A stretch of 64,000 nt of DNA, taken from contig DASTXN010000155.1 in NCBI GenBank assembly GCA_035765515.1, positions 1 through 64,000 on the forward strand, given 5' to 3'. Below, piece after piece: positions 1-8,841 of this stretch (the stretch's first letter is position 1; each line of letters begins with the position of its first letter). Source of the DNA: DASRSS01 sp035765515. Its GTDB lineage: Bacteria > Actinomycetota > Actinomycetes > Mycobacteriales > Jatrophihabitantaceae. The position numbers were made by a program, and so were the translations under genes. The notes below the pieces were generated by a model, which had not been told where the DNA came from, ran no database searches, and worked only from the letters and a program-made list of their open reading frames with translations.

Positions 1-362
1 GCGGCTGCGACCGTGTCGGCGAACGAGCGGAAGTTGGCGACGGCGCGGGCGACGTCCAGTTCGCGGGCCTGCGCGAGGGGCTTGCCGGTGTCGGCGCTCT
101 CGGCGAGCACGAACTCCTCGAAGCGCTCCTCGATACGGTCGGCGACCTTGCGCAGCAGCGCGGTCCGCTGTGCAACGGTGCTCGCGCCCCACGCGCCGTT
201 CAGCGCGGCGCGGGCGGCCCGCACGGCACGATCGACGAGCGCGGCGTCCGCCTCGTGAACCGCAGCGAGCGCCGAACCGTCCACCGGGTTGACCTTCGTC
301 CAGGTGTTCCCGGTCTCGACGAACTCGCCGTCGACGTAGTTCCGGACGTTGCCTGCCGTCAT
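1..362 (-). CDS. Aldehyde dehydrogenase, N-terminal part (cut by window start)
   Basis: NAD(P)-dependent oxidation of an aldehyde to the acid. Only the first 120 codons lie in the window. Translation from the ATG at 362 starts MTAGNVRNYVDGEFVETG and continues with NPVDGSALAAVHEAD, the usual start of the ALDH fold (a short N-terminal strand pair, then an NP..G segment), followed by LLRKVADRIEERFEEFVLAESADTGKPL, whose ES.DTGKP motif is typical of the superfamily. The closest type I can recall is the 2-hydroxymuconic / carboxymethyl-hydroxymuconic semialdehyde dehydrogenase group, but the catalytic Cys and Glu lie outside the window, so the substrate is open. It diverges from a LysR gene, whose product probably controls it. 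Confidence 0.85.
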   Translation of the reverse strand, partial: MTAGNVRNYVDGEFVETGNTWTKVNPVDGSALAAVHEADAALVDRAVRAARAALNGAWGASTVAQRTALLRKVADRIEERFEEFVLAESADTGKPLAQARELDVARAVANFRSFADTVAA

Positions 363-416
363 CGCGCGGTGCCTCTCACAAGGTCCAGCGTCGCCGATCG
401 GGCCATGCCGAACAAA

Positions 417-451
417 TGCCAAATCGTCAGCTGGCAATGCCGGATAGGCAT
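417..451. promoter_or_regulatory. LysR-type operator candidates between the divergent genes
   Basis: Two inverted repeats lie just before the LysR start: TGCCA-N10-TGGCA (417-436) and ATGCC-N5-GGCAT (437-451). The second fits the LysR-family T-N11-A pattern. Both share the TGCC/GGCA half-site, so one protein could bind both. Their position between two divergent starts (362 and 463) fits autoregulation plus control of the aldehyde dehydrogenase gene. This is inferred from symmetry only. Confidence 0.5.
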
Positions 452-462
452 ACCATCGCCGG

Positions 463-1410
463 GTGGACATCCCGCGGCTGCTGGACGGACGGCTCAAGCT
501 GCGCCACCTGGTGCTGGTCGACGCGCTCTCCGAGCACGGCAGCGTCGTCGGCGCCGCTGCACACCTGCGGGTGACCCAGCCTGCGCTCACCCGCGCACTG
601 CGGGACCTGGAGGAGATCCTCGGCGTCGAGCTCTACGAGCGCGGGCCGCGCGGGGTCGCCCCGACGATCTACGGCACCGCGTTCACCGAGCACGCGCGTG
701 CCGTGCTGGCGCAGCTCACCCAGGCCGGGCGGCACGTCGCCGAGCTGGCCGACGCCGGGCTCGGCACCGTCACGGTCGGCACGCACCTCGCCGGCTCGAA
801 CCTGTTGCTGCCGCGGGCGATCGCGCGGTTGAAGGCGGACCGTCCGAACGTCACGGTGATCATCCGCGAAGCGACGCCCGAGTCGCTGCTCACCGACCTG
901 GAGGCCGGCCGCGTCGACTTCGTCGTCGGACGGCTGACCGCGCCCCCGCAACGCGCGCGCCGGCAGCGACGGCTCTACGACGAGCCCGTGCGGCTGGTCG
1001 TGCGGCGCAAGCACCCGGCAACGCGGCTGCGCAGCGCTACCGTCGCGGATCTGATCGACTACCCGTGGGCGCTGCCGGGCATCGAGACGGCGCTGCGCGG
1101 CGAACTGGAGCAGGTCTTCCTGCGGCACGACCTGCCGTTGCCCGCGAACCGGATCGAGTGCACCTCGATCCTCACGCTGCGCAACCTGCTGGTCGAGACC
1201 GACACCGTCGCGGCGCTGCCCATGCTCATCGCCTCGGGCGACCCGGGGCTGACGCTGCTCCCGATCTCACTGGAACCGATGAGCCACACGGTCGGTGTCA
1301 CGCGACCGAGCGCGCGCCCGCTCAGCCCGTCCGCGCGTGCCCTGCTCGAGCATCTGGACGACGTCGCCGCCGAGATGAGCGCCCAGCCCACGAAAATCGG
1401 CAGCGGCTGA
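463..1410 (+). CDS. LysR-family transcriptional regulator
   Basis: A 315-residue regulator of normal LysR length with a GTG start. Residues about 10-70 form the winged helix-turn-helix (HGSVVGAAAHLRVTQPALTRALRDLEEILG, then LYERGPRGVAPT), and residues about 95-300 form the inducer-binding periplasmic-protein-like domain. The start LDGRLKLRHL and the end of the HTH resemble the PcaQ/GbpR branch, which often senses aromatic acids or sugar acids. It diverges from an aldehyde dehydrogenase gene 100 bp away, and two inverted repeats lie between them, so its main target is probably that gene. The inducer cannot be read from the sequence. Confidence 0.9.
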   Translation: MDIPRLLDGRLKLRHLVLVDALSEHGSVVGAAAHLRVTQPALTRALRDLEEILGVELYERGPRGVAPTIYGTAFTEHARAVLAQLTQAGRHVAELADAGLGTVTVGTHLAGSNLLLPRAIARLKADRPNVTVIIREATPESLLTDLEAGRVDFVVGRLTAPPQRARRQRRLYDEPVRLVVRRKHPATRLRSATVADLIDYPWALPGIETALRGELEQVFLRHDLPLPANRIECTSILTLRNLLVETDTVAALPMLIASGDPGLTLLPISLEPMSHTVGVTRPSARPLSPSARALLEHLDDVAAEMSAQPTKIGSG

Positions 1411-1494
1411 GCCCCTCGGCTGATCAAATCATTCGCAGCCAACGAACAGGAGTCAGCAAGTGCCCGATTACCTCGTCGCCGACAGGCCACCGAC

Positions 1495-2268
1495 GTGAAC
1501 GACTGCGGAGTGCGATACCTCGGCGGTCCGACCGCGCTGCTCGAACTCGGCGGGTTGCGGCTGCTCATCGATCCGACGTTCGACGCCGCCGGTCCGCACC
1601 CGGTCGGTGCACGCGTCCTGACCAAGACCGCGGATGCCGTCGTCGGTCCGGACGAACTGCCGCACGTCGACGCCGTGCTGCTCTCGCACGATCAGCACCC
1701 GGACAACCTGGACCAGGCAGGGCGCGCCTTCCTGCCGACCGTGCCGCTCGTGCTGTCCACCGGGCAGGCGGCCACGCGGCTGGGCGGCAACGTCCAGCCG
1801 TTGCAGCCGTGGCAGGAGACCCGGCTGCCGCTGCCCGGTGGCGGCGCGCTCACCGTAACCGCGGTGCCGGCCCGGCACGGCCCGCCCGGCTGCGAACCCG
1901 TGGTTGGCGAGGTAACGGGTTTCGTCCTCACCGGTGACGGCCTGCCGACGGTTTACGTGAGCGGCGACAATGCCGCGTTGGAGCACGTGCGCGCGGTGGC
2001 CGAGCGGTTCACGGTCGATGTCGCCCTGTTGTTCGCCGGCGCGGCGCGCACCCCGCTGCTGGACGGTGCGTTCCTGACCTTGACCAGCGCCGAGGCCGCG
2101 CAGGGCGCGCTCCTGCTCGGGGCGCGTCACGTCGTTCCGCTGCACTTCGAGGGATGGGCACACTTCAGCCAGGGACGCGACACGCTGCAGGAAGCGTTCA
2201 CCGACGCGGGACTGCTCGAGCGGCTGCACCTGTTACGGCCCGGGGAATCCGTCAACCTGGAGCGCTGA
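1495..2268 (+). CDS. Metallo-beta-lactamase-fold hydrolase (UlaG-like)
   Basis: A 257-residue cytoplasmic protein (GTG start) of the beta-lactamase-like metal-dependent hydrolase superfamily, closest to the short UlaG-type proteins. Visible features are an N-terminal LLIDPTFD strand, the metal-binding motif SHDQHPDNLD (residues about 63-72, the family's HxxxxDH-like ligand site), a later RHGPPG segment, the VSGDNA motif carrying the bridging Asp, and a final HFEGWAHFSQG. It has no signal peptide. The substrate is unknown. Its TGA stop directly abuts the stop codon of the convergent araD gene with no base between them. Confidence 0.8.
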   Translation: MNDCGVRYLGGPTALLELGGLRLLIDPTFDAAGPHPVGARVLTKTADAVVGPDELPHVDAVLLSHDQHPDNLDQAGRAFLPTVPLVLSTGQAATRLGGNVQPLQPWQETRLPLPGGGALTVTAVPARHGPPGCEPVVGEVTGFVLTGDGLPTVYVSGDNAALEHVRAVAERFTVDVALLFAGAARTPLLDGAFLTLTSAEAAQGALLLGARHVVPLHFEGWAHFSQGRDTLQEAFTDAGLLERLHLLRPGESVNLER

Positions 2269-2997
2269 TCACCAGCCGGGTTGGTGCAGCCGGTCGTCGT
2301 CGGCCGGCCGGGACGGATGCTGGCCGTACACGTTCTGATACCGCTCGTACAGGGCGTCGACCGCGTCGGCCGGGATCGGGACGGGATCGCCGAGTTGGCG
2401 GGCAAGGTGCGTGCTGCGGGCGACGTCCTCGCACATCACCGCGGCCTTGACCGCGGCGCGCGCGTCCGGGCCGACCGCGAACACCCCGTGGTTGGCCATC
2501 AACACCGCTGGTGAGCGATGCCGGGCGAGCGTGCTGACGACCCCGCGGCCGATCGAGTCGTCACCGATCAGCGCGAACGGGCCGACCGGGATGGGACCGC
2601 CGAACTCATCGGCCATCGCGGTGAGCACGCACGGAATCGGTTCACGCCGGGCCGCCCACGCGCAGGCGTAGGGCGAGTGCGTGTGCACCACGCCGCCCAG
2701 GTCGGGACGGTTGCGGTACACGTACGCATGCGCCGCCGTGTCGCTGGACGGCACCAGGTCCCCCCTCAATCGCCGCCCGTCCAGATCGCAGACGATCATG
2801 GCGTCCGGCCCGAGTTCGTCGTAGGACACGCCCGATGCCTTGATCACCATCACGTCGCCGTCCGGCCCCGCCGCCCGCGCGGAGACGTTGCCCGCCGTCC
2901 ACGCCACCAGCCCGTAGCGCACCAGCTCACGGTGCAGGTGGACGAGTTGCGCGCGCGCCTCGTCCACCGACGGCAGCACCCGCTCTAGCGCGGTCAT
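2269..2997 (-). CDS. araD: L-ribulose-5-phosphate 4-epimerase
   Basis: Last step of bacterial L-arabinose use: converts L-ribulose-5-phosphate to D-xylulose-5-phosphate, a class II aldolase/adducin fold using divalent zinc. The 242-residue product shows GLVAWTAGNVSARAAG near residue 30, the metal-binding HTHSPYACAWA, and MANHGVFAVGPD with another ligand His. The length matches AraD and sugar-phosphate aldolase relatives. The ATG at 2997 overlaps the araB stop by four bases (ATGA), so translation is coupled. A fuculose-phosphate aldolase is the family alternative, but the araA-araB context settles the call. Confidence 0.93.
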   Translation of the reverse strand: MTALERVLPSVDEARAQLVHLHRELVRYGLVAWTAGNVSARAAGPDGDVMVIKASGVSYDELGPDAMIVCDLDGRRLRGDLVPSSDTAAHAYVYRNRPDLGGVVHTHSPYACAWAARREPIPCVLTAMADEFGGPIPVGPFALIGDDSIGRGVVSTLARHRSPAVLMANHGVFAVGPDARAAVKAAVMCEDVARSTHLARQLGDPVPIPADAVDALYERYQNVYGQHPSRPADDDRLHQPGW

Positions 2998-4700
2998 GAC
3001 GTGCCGGCGTTGCGACGGGCACGCAGCCGGTGCAGGACATCGTTGCCGCCGTCGTCCTCGGCACGGCCCAGGTAGTCGTGCAGGCGGACGTAGTCGCGGT
3101 ACAGCTCGGTGTAGTCGCGGTGACGGCCGGCGTCGGGCACGAACGCATCCCGCTGCAGCCGGCCCATGTGCTGGGCCGCCGCCGGCACGTCCGGATAGGC
3201 ACCCGCGGCGACCGCCGCGTGGATCGCCGCACCGAGCGCCGGCGCCTGCGTGGACAGCGCGACCGACAGCGGCCGGCCGAGGACGTCGGCATAGAGCTGC
3301 ATCAGCTCGGCGTTCTTGACGAGCCCGCCGGCAACGACCAGCTCGCGCACGGGCACGCCGGCCTCGGTGAACGCTTCGACGATCCGGCGGGTGCCGAAGG
3401 CGGTCGATTCGAGCAGCGCGCGGTAGATCTGCTCCGGACGGGTGGCCAGCGTGAGCCCGACGATCACGCCGGAGAGTTCGTGGTCGACGAGCACCGAACG
3501 GTTGCCGTTCATCCAGTCGAGGGCGAGCAGCCCGTGCGCGCCGACCGGCTGACCGGCACCGAGATCGGTGAGGTACTGGTGCACCGACACACCGATGCGT
3601 TCGGCCTCGGCGGCGTACGACTCCGGGACGTGACGGGTCGCCCACCACGCGAAGATGTCGCCGACACCGCTCTGCCCCGCCTCGTAGCCGTAGCGGCCGG
3701 CGACGATCCCGCCGTCGACGACACCACACATGCCGGGCACTTCGACGAGCCGGTCGGACACCATCACGTGGCAGGTCGAGGTGCCGAGGACGGCCACGAG
3801 CTGCCCGGGCTCGGTGGCGCAGGCCGCCGGGGCGCTCACGTGCGCGTCGACGTTGCCGACCGCGACCACCGTGCCCGGACGCAGCCCCGTCCACGACGCG
3901 GCCTGCTCGGTCAACTCACCGGCCGGCGAGCCGAGCGCGGCCGTAGAGCGGGCCAGCCTAGTCTCGGCGAAATCGGCGAACGCGGGGTTCAGCGCGGCCA
4001 GGAAATCGCGGCTCGGGTAGCGGCCGTCCTGGTAGATCCCCTTGTACCCGGCGGTGCACGCGTTGCGGGTCTCGGTTCCGGTCAGCTGCCAGACGATCCA
4101 GTCGGCGGCCTCGATCCAGCGCTCGGTCGCGGCGTAGACCTGCGGGTCGTCCTCCAGCAGCTGCAGCGCCTTGGCGAACTCCCACTCGCTGGAGATCTTG
4201 CCGCCGTAGCGACCGATCCACGGCTCCTTGCGCTCGTGCGCCAGCGCGTTGATCCGGTCCGCGTGCGGCTGCGCGGCGTGGTGCTTCCACAGCTTCGGCC
4301 AGGCGTGCGGACGGTCGGCGAAGTCGCCCGCCTGGCACAGCGGCCGGCCCGTGGCGTCCGTCGGCAGGACGGTGCACGCGGTGAACGCGGTGGCGATGCC
4401 GATCACCGCCGCCGGGTCGATGCCGGAGCGCCGTACCGCCTCGGGCACCGCCGTCCGCAGCGCGTTGACCCAGTCGGCCGGGTTCTGCAACGCCCAGTCG
4501 GCCGGCAGCCGGACACCCGACGGCAGCGCCGTCTCGAGCACGCCGTCGGCGTATTCGTGCACCGCGTGCGCGAGCTCTGCGCCGTCCGCGACGCGTACCA
4601 CGAGGGCGCGGGCCGACAGAGTGCCGAAGTCGACGCCGACGACGTAGCGGTCGGCGTCGGAACGGTTGCCGCTGAGCCTTTCGGCCACTCCCTCACTCAC
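2994..4700 (-). CDS. araB: L-ribulokinase
   Basis: ATP-dependent phosphorylation of L-ribulose to L-ribulose-5-phosphate (FGGY kinase family). The 568-residue protein has the normal AraB length. Near the N-terminus VVGVDFGTLSARALVV is the typical AraB version of the first phosphate-binding motif. Later come the AVGNVDAHVSAPAA segment, GTSTCHVMVSD and the C-terminal FGGY-type AGGLVKNAELMQLYADVLGRPL. The GTG start at 4700 overlaps the araA stop by four bases, and the end overlaps araD by four bases, so the three genes form a tight araA-araB-araD unit. Confidence 0.95.
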   Translation of the reverse strand: MSEGVAERLSGNRSDADRYVVGVDFGTLSARALVVRVADGAELAHAVHEYADGVLETALPSGVRLPADWALQNPADWVNALRTAVPEAVRRSGIDPAAVIGIATAFTACTVLPTDATGRPLCQAGDFADRPHAWPKLWKHHAAQPHADRINALAHERKEPWIGRYGGKISSEWEFAKALQLLEDDPQVYAATERWIEAADWIVWQLTGTETRNACTAGYKGIYQDGRYPSRDFLAALNPAFADFAETRLARSTAALGSPAGELTEQAASWTGLRPGTVVAVGNVDAHVSAPAACATEPGQLVAVLGTSTCHVMVSDRLVEVPGMCGVVDGGIVAGRYGYEAGQSGVGDIFAWWATRHVPESYAAEAERIGVSVHQYLTDLGAGQPVGAHGLLALDWMNGNRSVLVDHELSGVIVGLTLATRPEQIYRALLESTAFGTRRIVEAFTEAGVPVRELVVAGGLVKNAELMQLYADVLGRPLSVALSTQAPALGAAIHAAVAAGAYPDVPAAAQHMGRLQRDAFVPDAGRHRDYTELYRDYVRLHDYLGRAEDDGGNDVLHRLRARRNAGTS

Positions 4701-6205
4701 CGCCGGCCGGCCAGCAGGTAGTAGACGTCGTTCGCGCGCAGCTCAGCAGCGAGCGATCGGCGGGTCGTGGCGGCGTCGATGAGTGCCAGCTCGGTTCCGG
4801 TCATCGTCGCGAACATGTCCAGCAGCTCGGGATCGACGGCCGTTGACAGCACCGTGTGGTGCGGGCCGCCCGCGGTGAGCCAGCACTCCGCGGACAGTTC
4901 GAGCGACGGCTGCGGGCTCCATACCGCGCACGCGACGGGCAGCCGGGGCAGTTGCTCGTCCGGCTCCACGACGTCGATCGCGTTGACCACGAGCCGGAAC
5001 CGTTCGCCGAGATCGCACAGGCCGACCACGACGCCCGGGCCGGGCGCGGCGGTGAACCGCAGCCGGACCGGGTCCTCCCGATCCCCGATGCCGAGCGGAT
5101 GGATCTCCAGCCGCGGGCGCTCCTGCGCGATGGATGGACACACCTCGAGCATGTGCGCGCCGAGGATGCGCGACGGGCCGGGACCGAGGTGGTAGGTGTA
5201 GTCCTCCATGAACGAGGTGCCGCCGGGCAGCCCGGCGGCCATCACCTTGACGGCACGCAGCAGCATCGCGGTCTTCCAGTCGCCCTCGGCGCCGAAGCCG
5301 TAACCCTCGGCCATCAGCCGCTGGACGGCGAGGCCGGGGAGTTGACGTAGCCCGCCGAGGTCCTCGAAGTTGGTCGTGAACGCGCCGTAGTCGCCATCGG
5401 TGAGGAACTGGCGCAGGCCTGCCTCGACCCGTGCGCCGTACCGCAACGCCTCGTGCCGCCCGCCGTCCGGTCGCAGTTCGGCCGCGATGTCGTACTCGTC
5501 CTGGTAGCGCTCGACGAGCTCGTCCACCTGCGTCTTCTCGACGTCCTCGACGACCGCGACGAGGTCGTTGACCGCGTACGTGTTGACCGACGCACCGAAG
5601 CGCAGTTCCGCCTCGACCTTGTCGCCCTCGGTCACCGCGACGCCGCGCATGTTGTCGCCGAAGCGCACCACCTTGAGGCGGCGCAGTTCGGCGCGGCCGG
5701 CCGCCGCCCGGCACCACGACGCGACGCGCCGGAGCACCGCCGGATCCTCGACGTGCCCGACCACGGTGGTGCGCGGGATCCGCAGCCTGGTCTGGATGAA
5801 CCCGAACTCGCGGTCACCGTGCGCGGCCTGGTTGAGGTTCATGAAGTCCATGTCCAGGGTGGCCCACGGCAGCGACCGATTGGCCTGGGTGTGCAGGTGC
5901 AGCAGCGGCTTGTCCAGCGCGTCCAGGCCGCGGATCCACATCTTGGCGGGGGAGAACGTGTGCATCCACGCGATCACGCCGATGCAGTCGTTGTCGGCGT
6001 TCGCCTGCTGAACCGTGCGCGCGATCGACTCGGAATCGGTGAGCACCGGCTGCCACACGACCGTGGCCGGGATGCCGGGATCGGCGTCCAGGGCGGACGC
6101 GATCTGTTGCGACTGCGCGGCGACCTGGTCGAGGGTGTCCGCGCCGTAGAGGTGCTGGCTCCCGGTGAGGAACCATACGGTCGCGCGGCGATAAGGCGAT
6201 TGCAT
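4697..6205 (-). CDS. araA: L-arabinose isomerase
   Basis: Interconverts L-arabinose and L-ribulose with manganese, the first intracellular step of arabinose catabolism. The 502-residue product matches the family length. The N-terminal VWFLTGSQHLYGADTL is diagnostic of AraA, and the middle contains the conserved GEGDWKTAMLLR-like stretch (here GAEGDWKTAMLLRAVKVM) and TSFMEDYTYHL, which carries metal and substrate residues. It follows the sugar ABC permease by 27 bp and overlaps araB by four bases, so transporter and enzymes are probably one transcript. Confidence 0.96.
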   Translation of the reverse strand: MQSPYRRATVWFLTGSQHLYGADTLDQVAAQSQQIASALDADPGIPATVVWQPVLTDSESIARTVQQANADNDCIGVIAWMHTFSPAKMWIRGLDALDKPLLHLHTQANRSLPWATLDMDFMNLNQAAHGDREFGFIQTRLRIPRTTVVGHVEDPAVLRRVASWCRAAAGRAELRRLKVVRFGDNMRGVAVTEGDKVEAELRFGASVNTYAVNDLVAVVEDVEKTQVDELVERYQDEYDIAAELRPDGGRHEALRYGARVEAGLRQFLTDGDYGAFTTNFEDLGGLRQLPGLAVQRLMAEGYGFGAEGDWKTAMLLRAVKVMAAGLPGGTSFMEDYTYHLGPGPSRILGAHMLEVCPSIAQERPRLEIHPLGIGDREDPVRLRFTAAPGPGVVVGLCDLGERFRLVVNAIDVVEPDEQLPRLPVACAVWSPQPSLELSAECWLTAGGPHHTVLSTAVDPELLDMFATMTGTELALIDAATTRRSLAAELRANDVYYLLAGRR

Positions 6206-6232
6206 GCCAGAGCTCTTTCGTCGGGGGGTCGT

Positions 6233-7300
6233 TCAGTCGGCGGCGGGCTCGGCGGCGGGCGGGCCGCGGCGGACCGCCTTGCGGGGACGATTGAGCCGTT
6301 TGGCTCGCAGCCGGTCGGCGGTGATCGCCAGGCCGAGAACGGCTCCGAGCACGATCTGCTGGTAGTACGGCGACACGTTCAGCACGATCAGGCCGTCGTT
6401 GATGAGCACCAGCAGGACGGCGCCGGCAACGATCCCGAGGATGCGGCCCTGCCCACCGAACAGGCTCACGCCGCCGATCACGGCCGCTGCGATGGCGTCC
6501 AGCTCGTAGCCGGTGGCGACGCTCGGGTCACCCAGCCCCAACCGGGAGGAGATGACGACGCCGACGATTCCCGCCATCACGGCGCTCACGATGTAGGTCG
6601 TGACGATGCGGCGCGAGGTGTTGATGCCCGCGAGCCGGGCGGCCTCGCTGTTGCCGCCGACGGCGTAGATCTGCCGGCCGATGTACGTGCGTTCCAGGAC
6701 GAACCAGCCGAGGATCGCGAGCACGGCGAAGATCACCGCGGGCAACGGGACGCCCCAGACCTTCGTGCGGCTCAGATCGAGGAAGCCGTTCCCGGAGATG
6801 GTGACCGGCACCGACTTCGTGATCGCCTGCGCCGCACCGCGCGCGGCGGTGTAGGTGACCAGCGTGATCACGAACGGCGGGACGTTCAGCCTGGTGACGA
6901 ACCAGCCGTGCAGGAAGCCCACGAATGCGCAGCACAGCAGCGTGAGCAGCACGGCCGCGCCAAGTGGCAGGCCCTTGTTGACGAACAGCCAGGCGGACAG
7001 CACTCCGGACAGGGCCGCCAGCGAACCGACCGACAGGTCGATCCCGCCGGTCAGGATCACGAAGCTCTCGCCGACGGCCAGCGGGCCGAACTCGGCGAGG
7101 TTGCGGCCCATCTCTTGCAGGTTCGAGGTATTCGCGAACGACGGCTTGTCTAGCCAGACGCCGACGAACACGACGACGCAGGCCAGGACGACACCGATTT
7201 CAGGTGTCTCGGACAGCCGGCGTGACACTCTGGTGATGACCCGCGACTCCTCCGCGACCATCGTCGGGCCGCTCTTGCGGGCGGGTGGCGCGATCGTCAT
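6233..7300 (-). CDS. Sugar ABC transporter permease (probably L-arabinose)
   Basis: Inner-membrane permease of the ribose/galactose-type ABC family (BPD_transp_2), 355 residues from the ATG at 7300, which overlaps the ATPase stop (ATGA). About nine or ten hydrophobic segments are visible, with the family motifs GGIDLSVGSLAALSG (near residue 95), YAVGGNSEAARLAGI and VIGGVSLFGGQGRILG. It carries the substrate across the membrane for the lipoprotein encoded upstream. Its position between the ATPase and araA gives arabinose as the likely substrate. The closest relatives in role are AraH and GguB. Confidence 0.93.
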   Translation of the reverse strand: MTIAPPARKSGPTMVAEESRVITRVSRRLSETPEIGVVLACVVVFVGVWLDKPSFANTSNLQEMGRNLAEFGPLAVGESFVILTGGIDLSVGSLAALSGVLSAWLFVNKGLPLGAAVLLTLLCCAFVGFLHGWFVTRLNVPPFVITLVTYTAARGAAQAITKSVPVTISGNGFLDLSRTKVWGVPLPAVIFAVLAILGWFVLERTYIGRQIYAVGGNSEAARLAGINTSRRIVTTYIVSAVMAGIVGVVISSRLGLGDPSVATGYELDAIAAAVIGGVSLFGGQGRILGIVAGAVLLVLINDGLIVLNVSPYYQQIVLGAVLGLAITADRLRAKRLNRPRKAVRRGPPAAEPAAD

Positions 7301-8841
7301 CGAACTCCTTCGGTGATCAGGTGTGCGCGTTCCGGCTGCGTCGACGGGGACGCCGCCGCCGCGCCGATGATCGCTTCCTTGCTGAACTGCGGGCGGTCGA
7401 ACGTGGCCGCCGCCCGGCCATGGGCCAGCACGACGATCCGGGAACACAGGTGCATGAGTTCTTCGAGTTCGGAGGACGCGACCAGTACGGCGGTTCCGGC
7501 AGCAGTCGCCTCTTCGATCAGCCGGTAGATCTCCGCCTTGGCGCCGACGTCGACGCCCCGGGTCGGCTCGTCCAGCAGCAGCAGCCGCGGGGACGTCGCC
7601 ATCGCGCGAGCGAACACCGCCCGCTGCTGGTTCCCGCCGGACAGGGCGCGGATCGGCTGCTCGGCCGACTGGCACCGCACGCGGTACTCGGCGACGACCT
7701 GTCCGGCCATCGCCCGCTCACGCCGCGGCTTGAGGTAGCCGAACCGCGCCAGCTTCGGCAGCAGGGTCAGGCTCACGTTCCAGCGGATCGGCGCGTCCGG
7801 CAGCAGCGACTGCTGCTTGCGGTCCTCGGCGACCAGCGTGATGCCGGCGTCGACGCCCGACTTGGCCGAGCGCGGCCGGTACGGCCGGCCGCCGAGTTCC
7901 ATGCTGCCGCCCGTGGCCGGCTGCGCGCCGAAGATCGTGTGCAGCAGGCGGCTCCGGCCCGAACCCATCAGCCCGGCGACGCCGACGATCTCGCCGGCAC
8001 GCACCTGCAGGTCGAGCGGACCCAGCCCGTCAGCGGTCAGGCCGGCCGCCTGCAGCACCACCGGGCCGGTCTGGTCCGGGTGCGCCGCGTGCTCGCCGCT
8101 CAGTTCGGCGCCGACCATGTGCTTGATCAGCAACTGTTCGGTCGCGCCTTCGCGGGGCAGGTCGGCGACCTTCTCGCCGTTGCGCAGCACGACGATCCGG
8201 TCGCAGACGTCGAGCACCTCGTCAAGGCGATGCCCGACGAACAGCACTACGCCGCCGGCGGCCGCGTGCTTGCGGGCCAGGGACAGCACCAGGCCGGCCT
8301 CGACTGGTCCCAGGGCGGACGTCGGCTCGTCCAGGATCAGCAGCAGCGGACTCCGTCGCCACGCCTTGGCGATCTCGATCAACTGTCGCTGCGCGACCGA
8401 GAGCGAGTCCAGCCGCTGGCGGCTGGCGATGTCGAGGCCGAGTTCGTCGAGCAACTGCTGCGCGGCCCGGTGCATCGCGGCGAAGTTGACCAACCCGGCA
8501 CGGGTACCGGGCGGCGGCGTCCCGAGGAAGAGGTTCTCGCCGACGCTCATCTGGCCGACGAGCGGGAACTCCTGCGACACCATGGCCACCCCGGCGGCCG
8601 CCGACGCCGCCGGGGAGCCGAGTGGAACGTCCGTACCCGCAATGCGGATCCGGCCGAGGTCGGGCTTGACGGTTCCGGCGAGCGAGCCCATCAGCGTCGA
8701 CTTGCCAGCCCCGTTCTCCCCCACCAGTGCGACGACCTGTCCCGACAGCAGGGCGAGTTCTTCGACGTTCAGAACCCGCACCGGCCCGTAGATCTTCGCA
8801 ACACCGTTGAGTTCGACCGCGACCTCGGCCGAAGCCGTCAT
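7297..8841 (-). CDS. Sugar ABC transporter ATPase, two ABC domains
   Basis: A 514-residue double ABC protein of the MglA/AraG/GguA type that powers monosaccharide import. The first domain has Walker A GENGAGKST (about residue 40) and the signature-to-Walker B region SVAQRQLIEIAKAW...LLILDEPTSALG. The second domain has a degenerate phosphate loop GLMGSGRSR and the signature LSGGNQQRAVFARAM with LLLLDEPTRGVDVGAK. Such asymmetry is normal in this family. It overlaps both neighbours by four bases and sits between the lipoprotein and permease genes. Confidence 0.95.
   Translation of the reverse strand: MTASAEVAVELNGVAKIYGPVRVLNVEELALLSGQVVALVGENGAGKSTLMGSLAGTVKPDLGRIRIAGTDVPLGSPAASAAAGVAMVSQEFPLVGQMSVGENLFLGTPPPGTRAGLVNFAAMHRAAQQLLDELGLDIASRQRLDSLSVAQRQLIEIAKAWRRSPLLLILDEPTSALGPVEAGLVLSLARKHAAAGGVVLFVGHRLDEVLDVCDRIVVLRNGEKVADLPREGATEQLLIKHMVGAELSGEHAAHPDQTGPVVLQAAGLTADGLGPLDLQVRAGEIVGVAGLMGSGRSRLLHTIFGAQPATGGSMELGGRPYRPRSAKSGVDAGITLVAEDRKQQSLLPDAPIRWNVSLTLLPKLARFGYLKPRRERAMAGQVVAEYRVRCQSAEQPIRALSGGNQQRAVFARAMATSPRLLLLDEPTRGVDVGAKAEIYRLIEEATAAGTAVLVASSELEELMHLCSRIVVLAHGRAAATFDRPQFSKEAIIGAAAASPSTQPERAHLITEGVR

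Noticed and set aside
3030..4721. 563-codon open frame on the plus strand
   Set aside because: Antisense of araB with the same composition bias and no recognisable motif; araB itself is complete with family motifs.
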